The position numbers and the translations under genes are program-made. Under the pieces are notes generated by a model, which saw only the letters and a program-made list of their open reading frames with translations, was not told where the DNA came from and did not search any database. A DNA stretch of 52,694 nt from JBELHR01 sp049607205 (GTDB lineage: Bacteria; Bacteroidota; Bacteroidia; Flavobacteriales; Flavobacteriaceae). Below are positions 7,950 to 17,043 of the stretch, piece by piece. Location of the stretch: NCBI GenBank assembly GCA_049607205.1, contig JBMYWH010000015.1, positions 1-52,694 on the forward strand, read 5' to 3'. How positions within the stretch are numbered: the stretch's first letter is position 1; each line of letters starts with the position of its first letter.

Positions 7950-10241
7950 ATGGAACAATTGATGCTATGGTCGCCGATTGCACTGGCTATTTTTGGATTA
8001 GTGTATATGGTGATTAAACGAGCTTGGGTATTAAAACAAGACTCTGGAGATGGTAAAATGAAAGAAATTTCGGATTTTATATATGAGGGGGCTTTAGCCT
8101 TTTTACATGCAGAGTATCGGCTTTTAGCTATTTTTGTGCTAATTGCTTCGATTGCTTTGGCTGGAATTGCTTTTATCGTGCCTACTACTGATTATTTGAT
8201 TGTGATTGCATTTATTTTTGGAGCTTTGTTTTCTGCTTATGCAGGAAGAATTGGGATGAAAATTGCGACTAAAGCAAATGTTAGAACTACTCAAGCAGCC
8301 CGTTCAAGTCTGCCTAAAGCAATGGATGTTGCCTTTGGAGGTGGAACTGTAATGGGGCTCGGAGTTGCTGGTATGGCAGTTCTAGGACTTACAGGTTTTT
8401 TCATTATTTTCTTCAATAAATTTATGGGGGGAGTATGGACCAATACCGAAGACATGACTATTGTATTGGAAACTCTCGCAGGATTTTCTTTAGGAGCTGA
8501 ATCGATTGCTCTATTTGCTCGTGTTGGTGGAGGTATTTATACTAAAGCAGCAGATGTAGGAGCTGATTTAGTGGGAAAGGTTGAAGCAGGAATTCCAGAG
8601 GATGATCCTAGAAACCCGGCTACGATTGCTGATAATGTTGGAGATAATGTTGGAGATGTTGCTGGTATGGGAGCCGATTTATTCGGGTCTTATGTTGCAA
8701 CGGTTCTTGCTACTATGGTACTTGGTAACTATATCATCCGTGATATGGGAGGAAGTATAGATGATAACTTCGGAGGAATAGGTCCAATATTATTACCTAT
8801 GGTGATAGCCGGATTTGGTATTTTGATGTCTGTTATAGGAACTTGGTTCGTTAAGGTGTCAAACAATAATGCTAAAGAGCCCGAGGTTCAAATGGCTCTA
8901 AATAAAGGGAATTGGCTTTCAATTTTACTTGTAGCTATTTTGAATTACTTTCTTGTGACTATGATGTTGCCAGATAACATTAATATGGAGTTCTTCGGTG
9001 AAGGGCTAGTACAAATTAGTTCTATGGATGTTTACTATGCTTCATTGGTTGGTCTTATAGTAGGTGGTTTAATTTCTTACTTTACTGAATACTACACGGG
9101 GCTTGGTAAAAAACCAATTTTACAAATCGTACATAAATCTTCTACTGGAGCGGCTACTAATATTATTGCAGGTCTTTCAACAGGAATGATTTCTACTTTT
9201 AGTTCTGTTTTGTTATTTGCTGTTGCAATTTGGATTTCGTATGAGTTCGCAGGATTCTATGGGACTGCATTGGCCGCTTCAGCTATGATGGCTACTACTG
9301 CTATGCAATTGGCTATTGATGCCTTCGGACCTATAGCTGATAACGCTGGAGGGATTGCTGAAATGAGTGAATTACCTAAAGAGGTTAGACAGCGAACAGA
9401 TGTCTTGGATTCAGTGGGGAATACAACAGCTGCGACAGGAAAAGGATTTGCAATTGCTTCTGCTGCACTTACGGCATTGGCTTTATTTGCTGCTTATGTA
9501 ACTTTTACTGGTATTGAGGGAATTAATATTTTTAAAGCTCCTGTATTAGCAATGTTATTCGTGGGAGCTATGATACCTGTGGTGTTCTCAGCTTTAGCGA
9601 TGAGTTCAGTTGGTAAGGCCGCAATGGAAATGGTTCATGAGGTTAGAAGACAGTTTAAAGAGATTCCTGGAATTCTTGAAGGAAAAGGGAAGCCTGAATA
9701 TGATAAATGTGTTGAAATTTCTACTAAGGCCGCCTTAAAAGAAATGCTTCTTCCTGGAATATTGACTATTGCAACTCCTTTGATCATTGTTTTTATCCCT
9801 AAAATGTTAGGCTATGAAAACTTGATTATTGCTGAGATGTTAGGGGGGTATATGGCTGGTGTGACAGTAAGTGGAGTGATTTGGGCTATCTTTCAAAACA
9901 ATGCCGGTGGAGCATGGGATAATGCAAAGAAATCTTTTGAAGCTGGTGTAGAAATTAATGGTGAGATGACTTTTAAAGGTTCTGATGCGCATAAAGCTTC
10001 AGTTACTGGAGATACTGTTGGAGATCCATTTAAGGATACTTCGGGGCCTTCTATGAATATCTTAATTAAACTAACTTGTTTAATTGGGTTGGTAATAGCT
10101 CCAATTATTGGATCTGCGGAGCATGGAACGTCCGATAATGTTCCTGTTCCTGTAAAACAAGAAGTCGTTAAGGCAGCAAAAGTTGAAAAGAACGATAATA
10201 CTGCTATTGTTTTAGGAGATGATGAACGTCACCTAGAGTAG
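7950..10241 (+). CDS. hppA: Membrane-bound K+-dependent pyrophosphate-energized cation pump
   Basis: The 763 aa protein is a full-length membrane pyrophosphatase with about 16 membrane segments. Substrate-site motifs are visible: GGGIYTKAADVGADLVGKVE, the following DDPRNPATIADNVGDNVGD and AGMGADLFGSY, and near the C-terminus SVTGDTVGDPFKDTSGPS. Residues GNTTAATGKG carry Ala where K+-independent proton pumps have Lys, so this is the K+-dependent class. Those are mostly Na+ or Na+/H+ pumps. It couples pyrophosphate hydrolysis to cation export across the inner membrane. A charged C-terminal tail of about 40 residues (PVPVKQEVVKAAKVEK) follows the last segment. The neighbouring ppa gene competes for the same substrate. 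Confidence 0.95.
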   Translation: MEQLMLWSPIALAIFGLVYMVIKRAWVLKQDSGDGKMKEISDFIYEGALAFLHAEYRLLAIFVLIASIALAGIAFIVPTTDYLIVIAFIFGALFSAYAGRIGMKIATKANVRTTQAARSSLPKAMDVAFGGGTVMGLGVAGMAVLGLTGFFIIFFNKFMGGVWTNTEDMTIVLETLAGFSLGAESIALFARVGGGIYTKAADVGADLVGKVEAGIPEDDPRNPATIADNVGDNVGDVAGMGADLFGSYVATVLATMVLGNYIIRDMGGSIDDNFGGIGPILLPMVIAGFGILMSVIGTWFVKVSNNNAKEPEVQMALNKGNWLSILLVAILNYFLVTMMLPDNINMEFFGEGLVQISSMDVYYASLVGLIVGGLISYFTEYYTGLGKKPILQIVHKSSTGAATNIIAGLSTGMISTFSSVLLFAVAIWISYEFAGFYGTALAASAMMATTAMQLAIDAFGPIADNAGGIAEMSELPKEVRQRTDVLDSVGNTTAATGKGFAIASAALTALALFAAYVTFTGIEGINIFKAPVLAMLFVGAMIPVVFSALAMSSVGKAAMEMVHEVRRQFKEIPGILEGKGKPEYDKCVEISTKAALKEMLLPGILTIATPLIIVFIPKMLGYENLIIAEMLGGYMAGVTVSGVIWAIFQNNAGGAWDNAKKSFEAGVEINGEMTFKGSDAHKASVTGDTVGDPFKDTSGPSMNILIKLTCLIGLVIAPIIGSAEHGTSDNVPVPVKQEVVKAAKVEKNDNTAIVLGDDERHLE

Positions 10242-10260
10242 TATCTTATTTTATAAAACT

Positions 10261-10294
10261 AAAAAGCCGAATCCTTAAGGATTCGGCTTTTTTT
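10261..10294. terminator. Bidirectional intrinsic terminator between hppA and the deoxynucleoside kinase
   Basis: AAAAGCCGAATCC, a TTAA loop and the matching arm are flanked by A and T runs, so the hairpin works in both directions for two convergent genes. Confidence 0.9.
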
Positions 10295-10314
10295 ATGAGA
10301 ATAATCAAGGTTGA

Positions 10315-10929
10315 TTAAAACAATCCGTTGATTTGCGCGTCTATTTTATCAATGATAGTTCCTAAGTCTTCAGGTTTTTTTACAAAGTCTAAGTCATTGA
10401 CATCGATGATCAGTAAATTTCCTTTAGTGTATTTTGTAATCCAAGCCTCATATCTTTCATTAAGCCTAGAAAGATAATCAATACTAATACTGTTTTCATA
10501 ATCACGTCCTCGTTTATGGATCTGACCTACCAAAGTCTGAATGTCCGCTCTGAGGTAAATAAGAAGGTCCGGTGGGGTAACTAAACGCTCCATAAGCTCA
10601 AATAAAGATTCATAATTCGAAAAATCTCTATTGGTCATCAATCCCATAGAATGAAGGTTGGGCGCAAAAATATGAGCATCTTCGTAAATAGTTCGATCTT
10701 GAATGATGTTCTGCCCACTTTCATGGAATTCTAGAACTTGTCTGAATCTACTATTTAAAAAATATACTTGAAGGTTGAAGGACCATCTTTCCATTTCACC
10801 ATAAAAGTCGTCCAAATATGGGTTTTCATCCACACTTTCAAAATGAGGTTCCCAATTATAATGTTTGGCTAAAAGTTTGGTCAGAGTGGTTTTTCCTGCT
10901 CCGATGTTCCCTGCAACAGCTACATGCAT
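10315..10929 (-). CDS. Deoxynucleoside kinase (dNK/dGK-dCK family)
   Basis: The 204 aa protein has a P-loop GNIGAGKTT at 7-15, the substrate-binding DRTIYEDAHIF segment at about residue 80 and the RGRDYENSI lid region at about residue 140. These are the three landmarks of the dCK/dGK/dNK fold. It phosphorylates deoxynucleosides for dNTP salvage in the cytosol. Specificity (deoxyadenosine or deoxyguanosine in related bacterial enzymes) cannot be told from sequence. A nucleoside importer at the start of the window would supply substrates. It is convergent with hppA and divergent from the GLPGLI operon. Confidence 0.9.
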   Translation of the reverse strand: MHVAVAGNIGAGKTTLTKLLAKHYNWEPHFESVDENPYLDDFYGEMERWSFNLQVYFLNSRFRQVLEFHESGQNIIQDRTIYEDAHIFAPNLHSMGLMTNRDFSNYESLFELMERLVTPPDLLIYLRADIQTLVGQIHKRGRDYENSISIDYLSRLNERYEAWITKYTKGNLLIIDVNDLDFVKKPEDLGTIIDKIDAQINGLF

Positions 10930-11131
10930 ATATATTGATTTTTGTACCGGGCTAAATTAGTGTTTTTTTGGAAATATCATTCATGGATTTTTTCGTGTAA
11001 GTTGAAAGAGCGGGAGAAATTGAACCAAAAAAAAGATAAATTTTACAGAATGTTTTCTTTTTAGCCTTTAGTATTTTGTTTTCCTTTAATAAACATAGAA
11101 TTTCGTAAATTTAGAATAAAAATATCCAGGT

Positions 11132-11926
11132 ATGTTAAAATTTAAAATTGGGAGTATCTTTCTAATGTGTTTTTTCACAAATACTATAGCCGTGGCTCAG
11201 GGTATGGAAATTAAGTATCATACCACAAGTGTTTTGACTATAGATTTACATACAGAGACGAACATGAGTGATAAACAGATTGAAACTTTAGAGAAAGAGT
11301 TTGACCGCAAGTTTAATCATCATTATACCTTGAGTCAAGATCAGGGGCGCTCAAGTTTTTTAGTTGATAAAGAACATAAAGGGCTGAGTATTGTTGATCT
11401 AGGTGTGAACTTGATCTTGGGAAAATTCGATTTCGGACCCATATACAAAAGTATAAAAGACTCTACTTTCGTGATGCACCCCACTCTTGGAGGTGATTCA
11501 TATACGGTGAGCGATTCATTAGTTCCCTATAATTGGCAACTTATTGATTCTACTAAAGTAATTAAAGGTTATTCATGTAAGTTGGCAAAAATTAAAGTAA
11601 AAGCAGGGGACAATCCCATTATGAATATTCGTTATAATCTAGATAAATCAAAAAATAGGCTAGAAGGGGAAGTGTATGCTTGGTATAGTGAAAAGTTACC
11701 TATCTCTAATGGGCCAGACGTTTATTGGGGGCTACCGGGGATGATACTTGAGGTAGATGAGGGTAATATGGTTTTTCATGTGGATGCGATCAATATGGGA
11801 GATGTGGATGATGATGTTTTTGAGGTTCCGGCCTATGAAGAGCCGACGATAAGTTCAGCTGAATATGATGAAATAATAACCCAGTGGCATCTGGGCTTAA
11901 AAAAGAAATTTTCAAAAAAGAAATAA
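11132..11926 (+). CDS. GLPGLI family protein (first copy)
   Basis: The 264 aa protein has an N-terminal signal peptide (about 1-23, ending IAVAQG). The family hallmark YWGLPGMILEV occurs at about 198-208, preceded by YNWQLIDSTKVIKGYSCKLAK and the AWYSEKLPISNGPDVY stretch. GLPGLI proteins are exported Bacteroidota proteins of unknown function that often sit beside carboxypeptidase-regulatory/TonB-type receptors. That is exactly the arrangement here: a second copy and such a receptor follow. The C-terminus is Lys-rich. The gap of 57 nt to the next gene suggests co-transcription. Confidence 0.88.
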   Translation: MLKFKIGSIFLMCFFTNTIAVAQGMEIKYHTTSVLTIDLHTETNMSDKQIETLEKEFDRKFNHHYTLSQDQGRSSFLVDKEHKGLSIVDLGVNLILGKFDFGPIYKSIKDSTFVMHPTLGGDSYTVSDSLVPYNWQLIDSTKVIKGYSCKLAKIKVKAGDNPIMNIRYNLDKSKNRLEGEVYAWYSEKLPISNGPDVYWGLPGMILEVDEGNMVFHVDAINMGDVDDDVFEVPAYEEPTISSAEYDEIITQWHLGLKKKFSKKK

Positions 11927-11950
11927 AGAATTAAACCTTTTGTTTTCTAG

Positions 11951-11982
11951 ATAGTCTAACAACTGAAAACTAATCAGACTAT
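11951..11982 (+). repeat. Inverted repeat just before the second GLPGLI start
   Basis: ATAGTCT (11951-11957) and AGACTAT (11976-11982) could pair around an 18 nt loop, with the 3' arm ending 1 nt before the ATG at 11984. It could affect translation of the second copy. Confidence 0.3.
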
Positions 11983-11983
11983 T

Positions 11984-12883
11984 ATGAAAATTAAATTACT
12001 TATTACTGCCGCCTTATGCCTTTTTGTGCTTCAAAGCCAAGGACAAGAATTTAATGGGCGAGTGACTTATCAGTCCAAAACTTCTTTTGATATGAGCAGG
12101 CTTCCAGCCCAAATGAGTCCAGAACAAAAGAAGAGAATCATGGAAAGAATGAAATCTCGTTTAGAACAAGTCTATGAATTGGATTTTAATCAAACAGCTT
12201 CTGTATTCAAGGCCCAGGAACGTCTAGAAACTCCGGGTCAAGGAGGTGGAAGAATGAGAATGTTTGGAGGTAATTCTGCCGGAGTCAATTATAAAGACTT
12301 AAGTACCCAGGAATATTATAAGGAAAGGGAAATCACCGGAAAGAACTTTTTGATACATGACAGTTTAGTTCAGTACAATTGGCAAATGACTTCAGAAACT
12401 AAGATGATTGGAAATTATTTAGCTTTTAAGGCAACTGCTGCTGTAAGTGTTCAAAACAGTCCAATGATGCGTTTTGGAAGGCGTCCAACTCCTCCTAGTA
12501 CACCTGAAAAAGACAGTTTAAGCAAAGGAGATGTAAAGGCTCCTAAAGCTCCTAAAACTCCTGAAGCTCCACAAACTCCAGAGGTTCCTGAAGTTGAGTT
12601 TATAACAGCTTGGTATACCTTGGATATTCCAGTGTCAACTGGGCCATCAGATTATTGGGGGTTGCCAGGTTTGATTTTAGAAGTGAGTCAAGGAAATACA
12701 ACCATGCTTTGTACTAAGGTTGTTCTTAATCCTAAGGATGCACCCGAGATTAAAGCTCCTAAAAAGGGAAAAGAAGTATCTCAAGAGGAATTCGATAAAA
12801 TCCTTAGTGAAAAGATGCAGGAGATGCGTGAGAACTTTTCACGTAGAGGAGGAAATGGCAATCGAGTTATAATCCGTAACTAA
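11984..12883 (+). CDS. GLPGLI family protein (second copy, Pro-rich insert)
   Basis: The 299 aa protein has a signal peptide (about 1-20, ending QSQGQ). It has the same core as the preceding gene: NWQMTSETKMIGNYLAFKA, then AWYTLDIPVSTGPSDYWGLPGLILEV. It differs by a basic Met/Arg-rich stretch (about 33-55) and by a Pro/Lys-rich low-complexity insert at about 165-205 (repeats of KAP, KTP, EAP, QTP). Its function is unknown. Its stop is one base from the start of the downstream receptor gene, so the two are very likely translationally coupled and act together at the cell envelope. Confidence 0.9.
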   Translation: MKIKLLITAALCLFVLQSQGQEFNGRVTYQSKTSFDMSRLPAQMSPEQKKRIMERMKSRLEQVYELDFNQTASVFKAQERLETPGQGGGRMRMFGGNSAGVNYKDLSTQEYYKEREITGKNFLIHDSLVQYNWQMTSETKMIGNYLAFKATAAVSVQNSPMMRFGRRPTPPSTPEKDSLSKGDVKAPKAPKTPEAPQTPEVPEVEFITAWYTLDIPVSTGPSDYWGLPGLILEVSQGNTTMLCTKVVLNPKDAPEIKAPKKGKEVSQEEFDKILSEKMQEMRENFSRRGGNGNRVIIRN

Positions 12884-12884
12884 G

Positions 12885-15584
12885 ATGCTGCAGTCCATAA
12901 AGATATTTTTCTTCTTGTTGCTCTGTATGTCAACAGGAAGTGTTTTTGCCCAGCAAGTTAAACTATCCGGTAAAGTGATAGATTCTACCCAGGTAGGTTT
13001 GGAGATGGCTAATGTAATTGCTTTTGAAAAGGAAACAAACGCCATGAAAGGCTATTCCATTACAGATTCTAAAGGGCATTATAAGCTCTCTTTAGAAGGT
13101 GGAAAGGTTTATAATATTAGAGTGTCTTATATAGGTTTCGAAACTAAGGTTGAAGAGCTAAATTTAGGATCGAAGGATCTTGAATTTGATCTTGTATTGG
13201 AAGGTGAGGAGAATACCTTGGATGCAGTTGAGTTGACCTATGAAATGCCTGTTACTATAAAGGGAGATACTATCGTTTACGATGCCGATTCTTTTTCTAA
13301 CGGTACGGAGAAAAAGCTAGAAGATGTTTTAGAGAATCTTCCAGGTGTTGAAGTTGATGACAACGGAGAAGTGGAAGTTGAAGGGAAGAAAGTCACTAAA
13401 GTGTTGGTTAATGGAAAAGAGTTTTTTGATGGAGATACCAAGGTTGCCACCCAAAACATTCCCGCTGATGCGATTGCAAAGGTTGAGGTCCTCAAAAATT
13501 ATTCAGAAGTTGGGGCTGTATCAAAGGTTAGAAATAATGAAGATAATATAGCCTTAAATATTAAGCTTAAAACGGGAAAAGAAAAATTCTGGTTTGGAGA
13601 TGTCTCGGCGGGTGCTGGAGCTTCAGAAACAGATCCTAACGAGGAGGTAAAATACAATATAAAGCCTAAGTTATTTTATTATAGTCCGAACTCAAGTGTA
13701 AACTTGTTGACTAATTTCAATAATACTGGAGAACCACCGTTTTCTAGACAAGATTTTTTCAGGTTTACAGGGGGACTTAGGAATGGTCCGAGAGAATCTA
13801 TGACTAATGTTAATGTTAGTGATGGGGGATTGGGGTTTTCCAATACTCAAAATAACAGGGCCTTAGAGATAGTTTCGAATTTTGCAGCAGTTAATTTCAC
13901 TCAAAAGGTGAATGATAAAGTGGATATTGGAGGTTTTGGGATTGTGAACAACAATCAAACCATCATCAAAACTGAGAGTAGAACCCTTTATAATGAGTCT
14001 GGGTTAGAAGAAAATCGCTTAGTGAATACTAATCAAGAAACTACTCAGGGAATTGCAAAGCTAAATTTAGATTATGTTGCCAATGCAAATTTCCAATTGG
14101 ACTATTCGGTGATTGCAAAACAGAATAATGCACTGGAAGCTACAGATGTTAATTCCACAGCTAGGGCAGAGGCTGATACAAATTTAGATGAGAAGCCGGT
14201 GAGTGTTAATCAAAATCTAAATATGTATTATACCTTGAATTCTAAGAATATTTTTGCTTTAGAATCATCCTACCTGTATCAATACAATGAGCCGTTGTTT
14301 AATTCATTGTCCACGGATCAACCTTTTAGTGTGTTGCCTACAGATCCTAATCAATCAATTTATAATTTGTTTCAATTTAAGGAGATTAGAACTCATAAGA
14401 TTGATTTTAAGTTGGACTATTATTACGTGATCAATCAAAAGTCAAATCTGAATATTGCTTTTGGAACGACTTATTTAGATCAATACTATAGTAGTTTTAT
14501 CAATCAAAAGTTAGATGATGACTCTATAAAGACCTTAGATGAATCGGATTTGGTTAATGATGTAGATTATACTTTTAGAGATGTTTTTGGAGGAGTTTTT
14601 TACAATATGGTTAGCGGGATTTTTACCTTAAGACCTGGACTTACGGTACATTCCTATCATACGGATGATGTACAAAATAATACTGAGCATGTGGTGGATC
14701 AAACGGTCTTACTTCCATCTGTATATGCTCGTTTACAATTTAAATCTTCGGAATCTTTGAGATTTAATTATCAGATGACAACAGAGTTTGTGGATGTTGG
14801 ATCTAGAGCCGAAGGGTATTTATTGACTTCCTATAATAGATTGTTTGGAGGAAATAGAGCCTTGGATCAAGCGACTTATAATCGCTATTCTTTGAGTTAC
14901 TTTATGTTTAGCATGTTTTCCTTTACCAACATTGTTGCTCGCTTGAGTTATGATAAGAAAACAGATGCCATCAAGAATCAGGTGGTCTTATTAAATAATG
15001 GAGTCGATCAGGTAAGTACACCGATAAATTCTCAGTTTGCTGATGAATCTTTTACTGCTTTATTGCGTTATGGGCGTACTTTTAAAACTTTAAAAGTTAA
15101 TGCAAGTGCGAATTTGAATCAATCTAAATATACCAATATTGTGAATGATGAGCCGGCTACTGCGGATAACTTAAGTCAGACTTATAGAGTCTCCTTGGCA
15201 AGTAACTTTAAAAAGGCTCCGAATTTAGAGTTGGGATATCAGAAGAATTTAAATAAGTATACGGATCAAAAATCTACTACAGATCAGCCTTTTGCAAAAT
15301 TAGATGCCATCTTTTTGAAGAATTTTATTCTAACTACAGATTATTCCTATTATTCTTTTGTCAACGAGGGACAAAACCTGGAGAACACCTATGGTTTCTT
15401 GAATGCAAAATTATATTATCAGAGACAAGATAGTAAATGGGAGTTCTTCTTAACGGGGAATAACTTGACTAATAATAGCAATTTGGTTAGTGATAGTTTC
15501 AACCAAATATCGAATGCTACCCAGACTACTTCTTATTTTGTTCAACCTCGTTTATGGTTGCTCACAGTTAAGTATAATCTATAG
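12885..15584 (+). CDS. TonB-receptor-like outer membrane beta-barrel protein with carboxypeptidase-regulatory domain
   Basis: The 899 aa protein has a signal peptide (about 1-22, ending SVFAQ). A carboxypeptidase-D regulatory-like domain follows (about 24-105, KLSGKVIDSTQVGLEMANV ... VSYIGFETKVEEL). A plug-like domain comes next (about 115-235, KKLEDVLENLPGVEVDDNGE, VLVNGKEFFDGDTK, IAKVEVLKNYSEVGAV). The remainder is a long aromatic barrel region. It resembles the outer membrane beta-barrel family related to TonB-dependent receptors. I see no clear TonB box. Substrate is unknown. It is the last gene of the GLPGLI operon, one base after the second copy, and is followed by a strong terminator. 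Confidence 0.85.
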   Translation: MLQSIKIFFFLLLCMSTGSVFAQQVKLSGKVIDSTQVGLEMANVIAFEKETNAMKGYSITDSKGHYKLSLEGGKVYNIRVSYIGFETKVEELNLGSKDLEFDLVLEGEENTLDAVELTYEMPVTIKGDTIVYDADSFSNGTEKKLEDVLENLPGVEVDDNGEVEVEGKKVTKVLVNGKEFFDGDTKVATQNIPADAIAKVEVLKNYSEVGAVSKVRNNEDNIALNIKLKTGKEKFWFGDVSAGAGASETDPNEEVKYNIKPKLFYYSPNSSVNLLTNFNNTGEPPFSRQDFFRFTGGLRNGPRESMTNVNVSDGGLGFSNTQNNRALEIVSNFAAVNFTQKVNDKVDIGGFGIVNNNQTIIKTESRTLYNESGLEENRLVNTNQETTQGIAKLNLDYVANANFQLDYSVIAKQNNALEATDVNSTARAEADTNLDEKPVSVNQNLNMYYTLNSKNIFALESSYLYQYNEPLFNSLSTDQPFSVLPTDPNQSIYNLFQFKEIRTHKIDFKLDYYYVINQKSNLNIAFGTTYLDQYYSSFINQKLDDDSIKTLDESDLVNDVDYTFRDVFGGVFYNMVSGIFTLRPGLTVHSYHTDDVQNNTEHVVDQTVLLPSVYARLQFKSSESLRFNYQMTTEFVDVGSRAEGYLLTSYNRLFGGNRALDQATYNRYSLSYFMFSMFSFTNIVARLSYDKKTDAIKNQVVLLNNGVDQVSTPINSQFADESFTALLRYGRTFKTLKVNASANLNQSKYTNIVNDEPATADNLSQTYRVSLASNFKKAPNLELGYQKNLNKYTDQKSTTDQPFAKLDAIFLKNFILTTDYSYYSFVNEGQNLENTYGFLNAKLYYQRQDSKWEFFLTGNNLTNNSNLVSDSFNQISNATQTTSYFVQPRLWLLTVKYNL

Positions 15585-15592
15585 TATAAAGC

Positions 15593-15625
15593 AAAAAAAA
15601 GCTGCCTTACAAGGCAGCTTTTTTT
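15593..15625. terminator. Bidirectional intrinsic terminator between the receptor gene and metK
   Basis: A run of A, GCTGCCT, a short loop, AGGCAGC and a run of T form a strong hairpin serving both convergent genes. Confidence 0.9.
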
Positions 15626-15637
15626 ATATTTCCTTTT

Positions 15638-16900
15638 TTAGATAGAAAGGTTAAAAGCTTTTTTAACTTGATCCACCATGTCTAATTTTTCCCATGTAAA
15701 TGTCTCTACTTTTTTCTCTACAACTTCTCCGTAAGGATTACTGAATCTCACGGTTTTGATTTCCGGAGTTCTTCCCATGTGTCCATAGGCAGCAGTTTCT
15801 TGATAAATTGGGTTTCTCAATTTAAGTCTCTGCTCAATAGCAGCAGGTCTCATATCAAATAACTCACTTACTTTCTCAGCAATTTCTCCATCGCTTAACG
15901 CGATTTTTGAAGTACCATAGGTATCGACGAAGATTCCCATAGGTTCTACGACACCAATGGCATAAGATACTTGAACAAGAATTTGATCCGAGACTCCAGC
16001 AGCAACTAGATTTTTAGCAATATGACGTGTTGCATAAGCTGCAGAACGGTCTACTTTTGAAGGGTCTTTTCCTGAGAAAGCACCACCTCCATGAGCTCCT
16101 TTTCCTCCATAAGTGTCAACAATAATTTTACGACCTGTAAGACCTGTATCTCCGTGAGGGCCACCGATTACGAATTTACCTGTTGGATTGATGTGGTACT
16201 TTATGTCTTCTCCAAATAAAGCCTGAATTTCTGGTCTTAATTTGGCGATAACACGTGGCATCAAAATATGAATTAAATCGAATTCTATTTTCTCTAGCAT
16301 GGCTTCGTCATCAGAATTGAATTCATCATGCTGAGTAGAGATTACAATGGCTTCAATACGTTTAGGAGTATTGTCATCATTGTATTCTAGAGTAACCTGA
16401 CTTTTAGAGTCTGGTCTCAGATAAGTAATATCTTTGTTCTCTCTTCTTAAGGCAGCTAATTCCTTAAGGATTAAATGAGATAAGTCTAAAGCTAAAGGCA
16501 TGAAGTTCTCTGTCTCATTAGTGGCATAACCAAACATCATTCCTTGGTCTCCAGCTCCTTGCTCTTCAATATTTTCGCGATCTACACCTCGATTAATATC
16601 ATCAGATTGTTCGTGAATTGCACTCAATACCCCACATGAATTTCCATCGAATTGGTATTCTCCTTTGGTATAACCAATGCGGTTAATGGTGTCTCTTGCG
16701 ATTTTTTGAACGTCTAAATAAGTTTTAGAACGTACTTCTCCTGCTAAAACTACCTGACCTGTAGTTACTAAGGTTTCACATGCTACTTTTGAATTAGGGT
16801 CAAAAGCCATGAAATTGTCAATTAATGCGTCTGATATTTGATCCGCTACTTTGTCTGGATGTCCTTCTGATACTGATTCAGATGTAAAAAAATAGGCCAT
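15638..16900 (-). CDS. metK: S-adenosylmethionine synthetase (methionine adenosyltransferase)
   Basis: The 420 aa protein opens MAYFFTSESVSEGHPDKVAD with the ATP-site His/Lys. It contains the hexapeptide region GAGDQGMMFGY, the GGPHGDTGLTGRKIIVDTYG stretch and the phosphate-binding loop GGGAFSGKDPSKVDRSAAY. It makes SAM from methionine and ATP in the cytosol. It is somewhat longer than the E. coli enzyme (384 aa), as is common in this phylum. The gene reads away from metY. Its leader carries a SAM-II-type riboswitch (16981-17031), so the end product SAM would repress it. Confidence 0.98.
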   Translation of the reverse strand: MAYFFTSESVSEGHPDKVADQISDALIDNFMAFDPNSKVACETLVTTGQVVLAGEVRSKTYLDVQKIARDTINRIGYTKGEYQFDGNSCGVLSAIHEQSDDINRGVDRENIEEQGAGDQGMMFGYATNETENFMPLALDLSHLILKELAALRRENKDITYLRPDSKSQVTLEYNDDNTPKRIEAIVISTQHDEFNSDDEAMLEKIEFDLIHILMPRVIAKLRPEIQALFGEDIKYHINPTGKFVIGGPHGDTGLTGRKIIVDTYGGKGAHGGGAFSGKDPSKVDRSAAYATRHIAKNLVAAGVSDQILVQVSYAIGVVEPMGIFVDTYGTSKIALSDGEIAEKVSELFDMRPAAIEQRLKLRNPIYQETAAYGHMGRTPEIKTVRFSNPYGEVVEKKVETFTWEKLDMVDQVKKAFNLSI

Positions 16901-16980
16901 ATCTTATAGTGTTTATTACAATTTAATATGGAAAGAATCTGGAGGTATGCCTGTCAAAATAAGGGCCAAAGGTGTAGTAC

Positions 16981-17031
16981 ACTGCTTTAGCACTTTATTA
17001 TAGAGGTGGCAATCAGTCAAATCTTTCCTCT
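16981..17031 (-). promoter_or_regulatory. SAM-II-type riboswitch in the metK leader
   Basis: On the minus strand the leader has AGAGG (17031-17027), the core AAAGATTTGACTGATTGC, then CCTCT closing P1, followed by AAAGTGCTAAAG and CAGT (16984-16981). ACTG in the P1 loop and the terminal CAGT are complementary, which gives the H-type pseudoknot of SAM-II. The spaced GATTT, TTGC and TGCTAAA segments match the SAM-II core as I remember it. It lies 80 nt upstream of the metK ATG. The position before metK supports SAM as ligand. A covariance-model search against RF00521 and RF01767 would decide. Confidence 0.82.
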
Positions 17032-17043
17032 TTGTTTCGTTTG

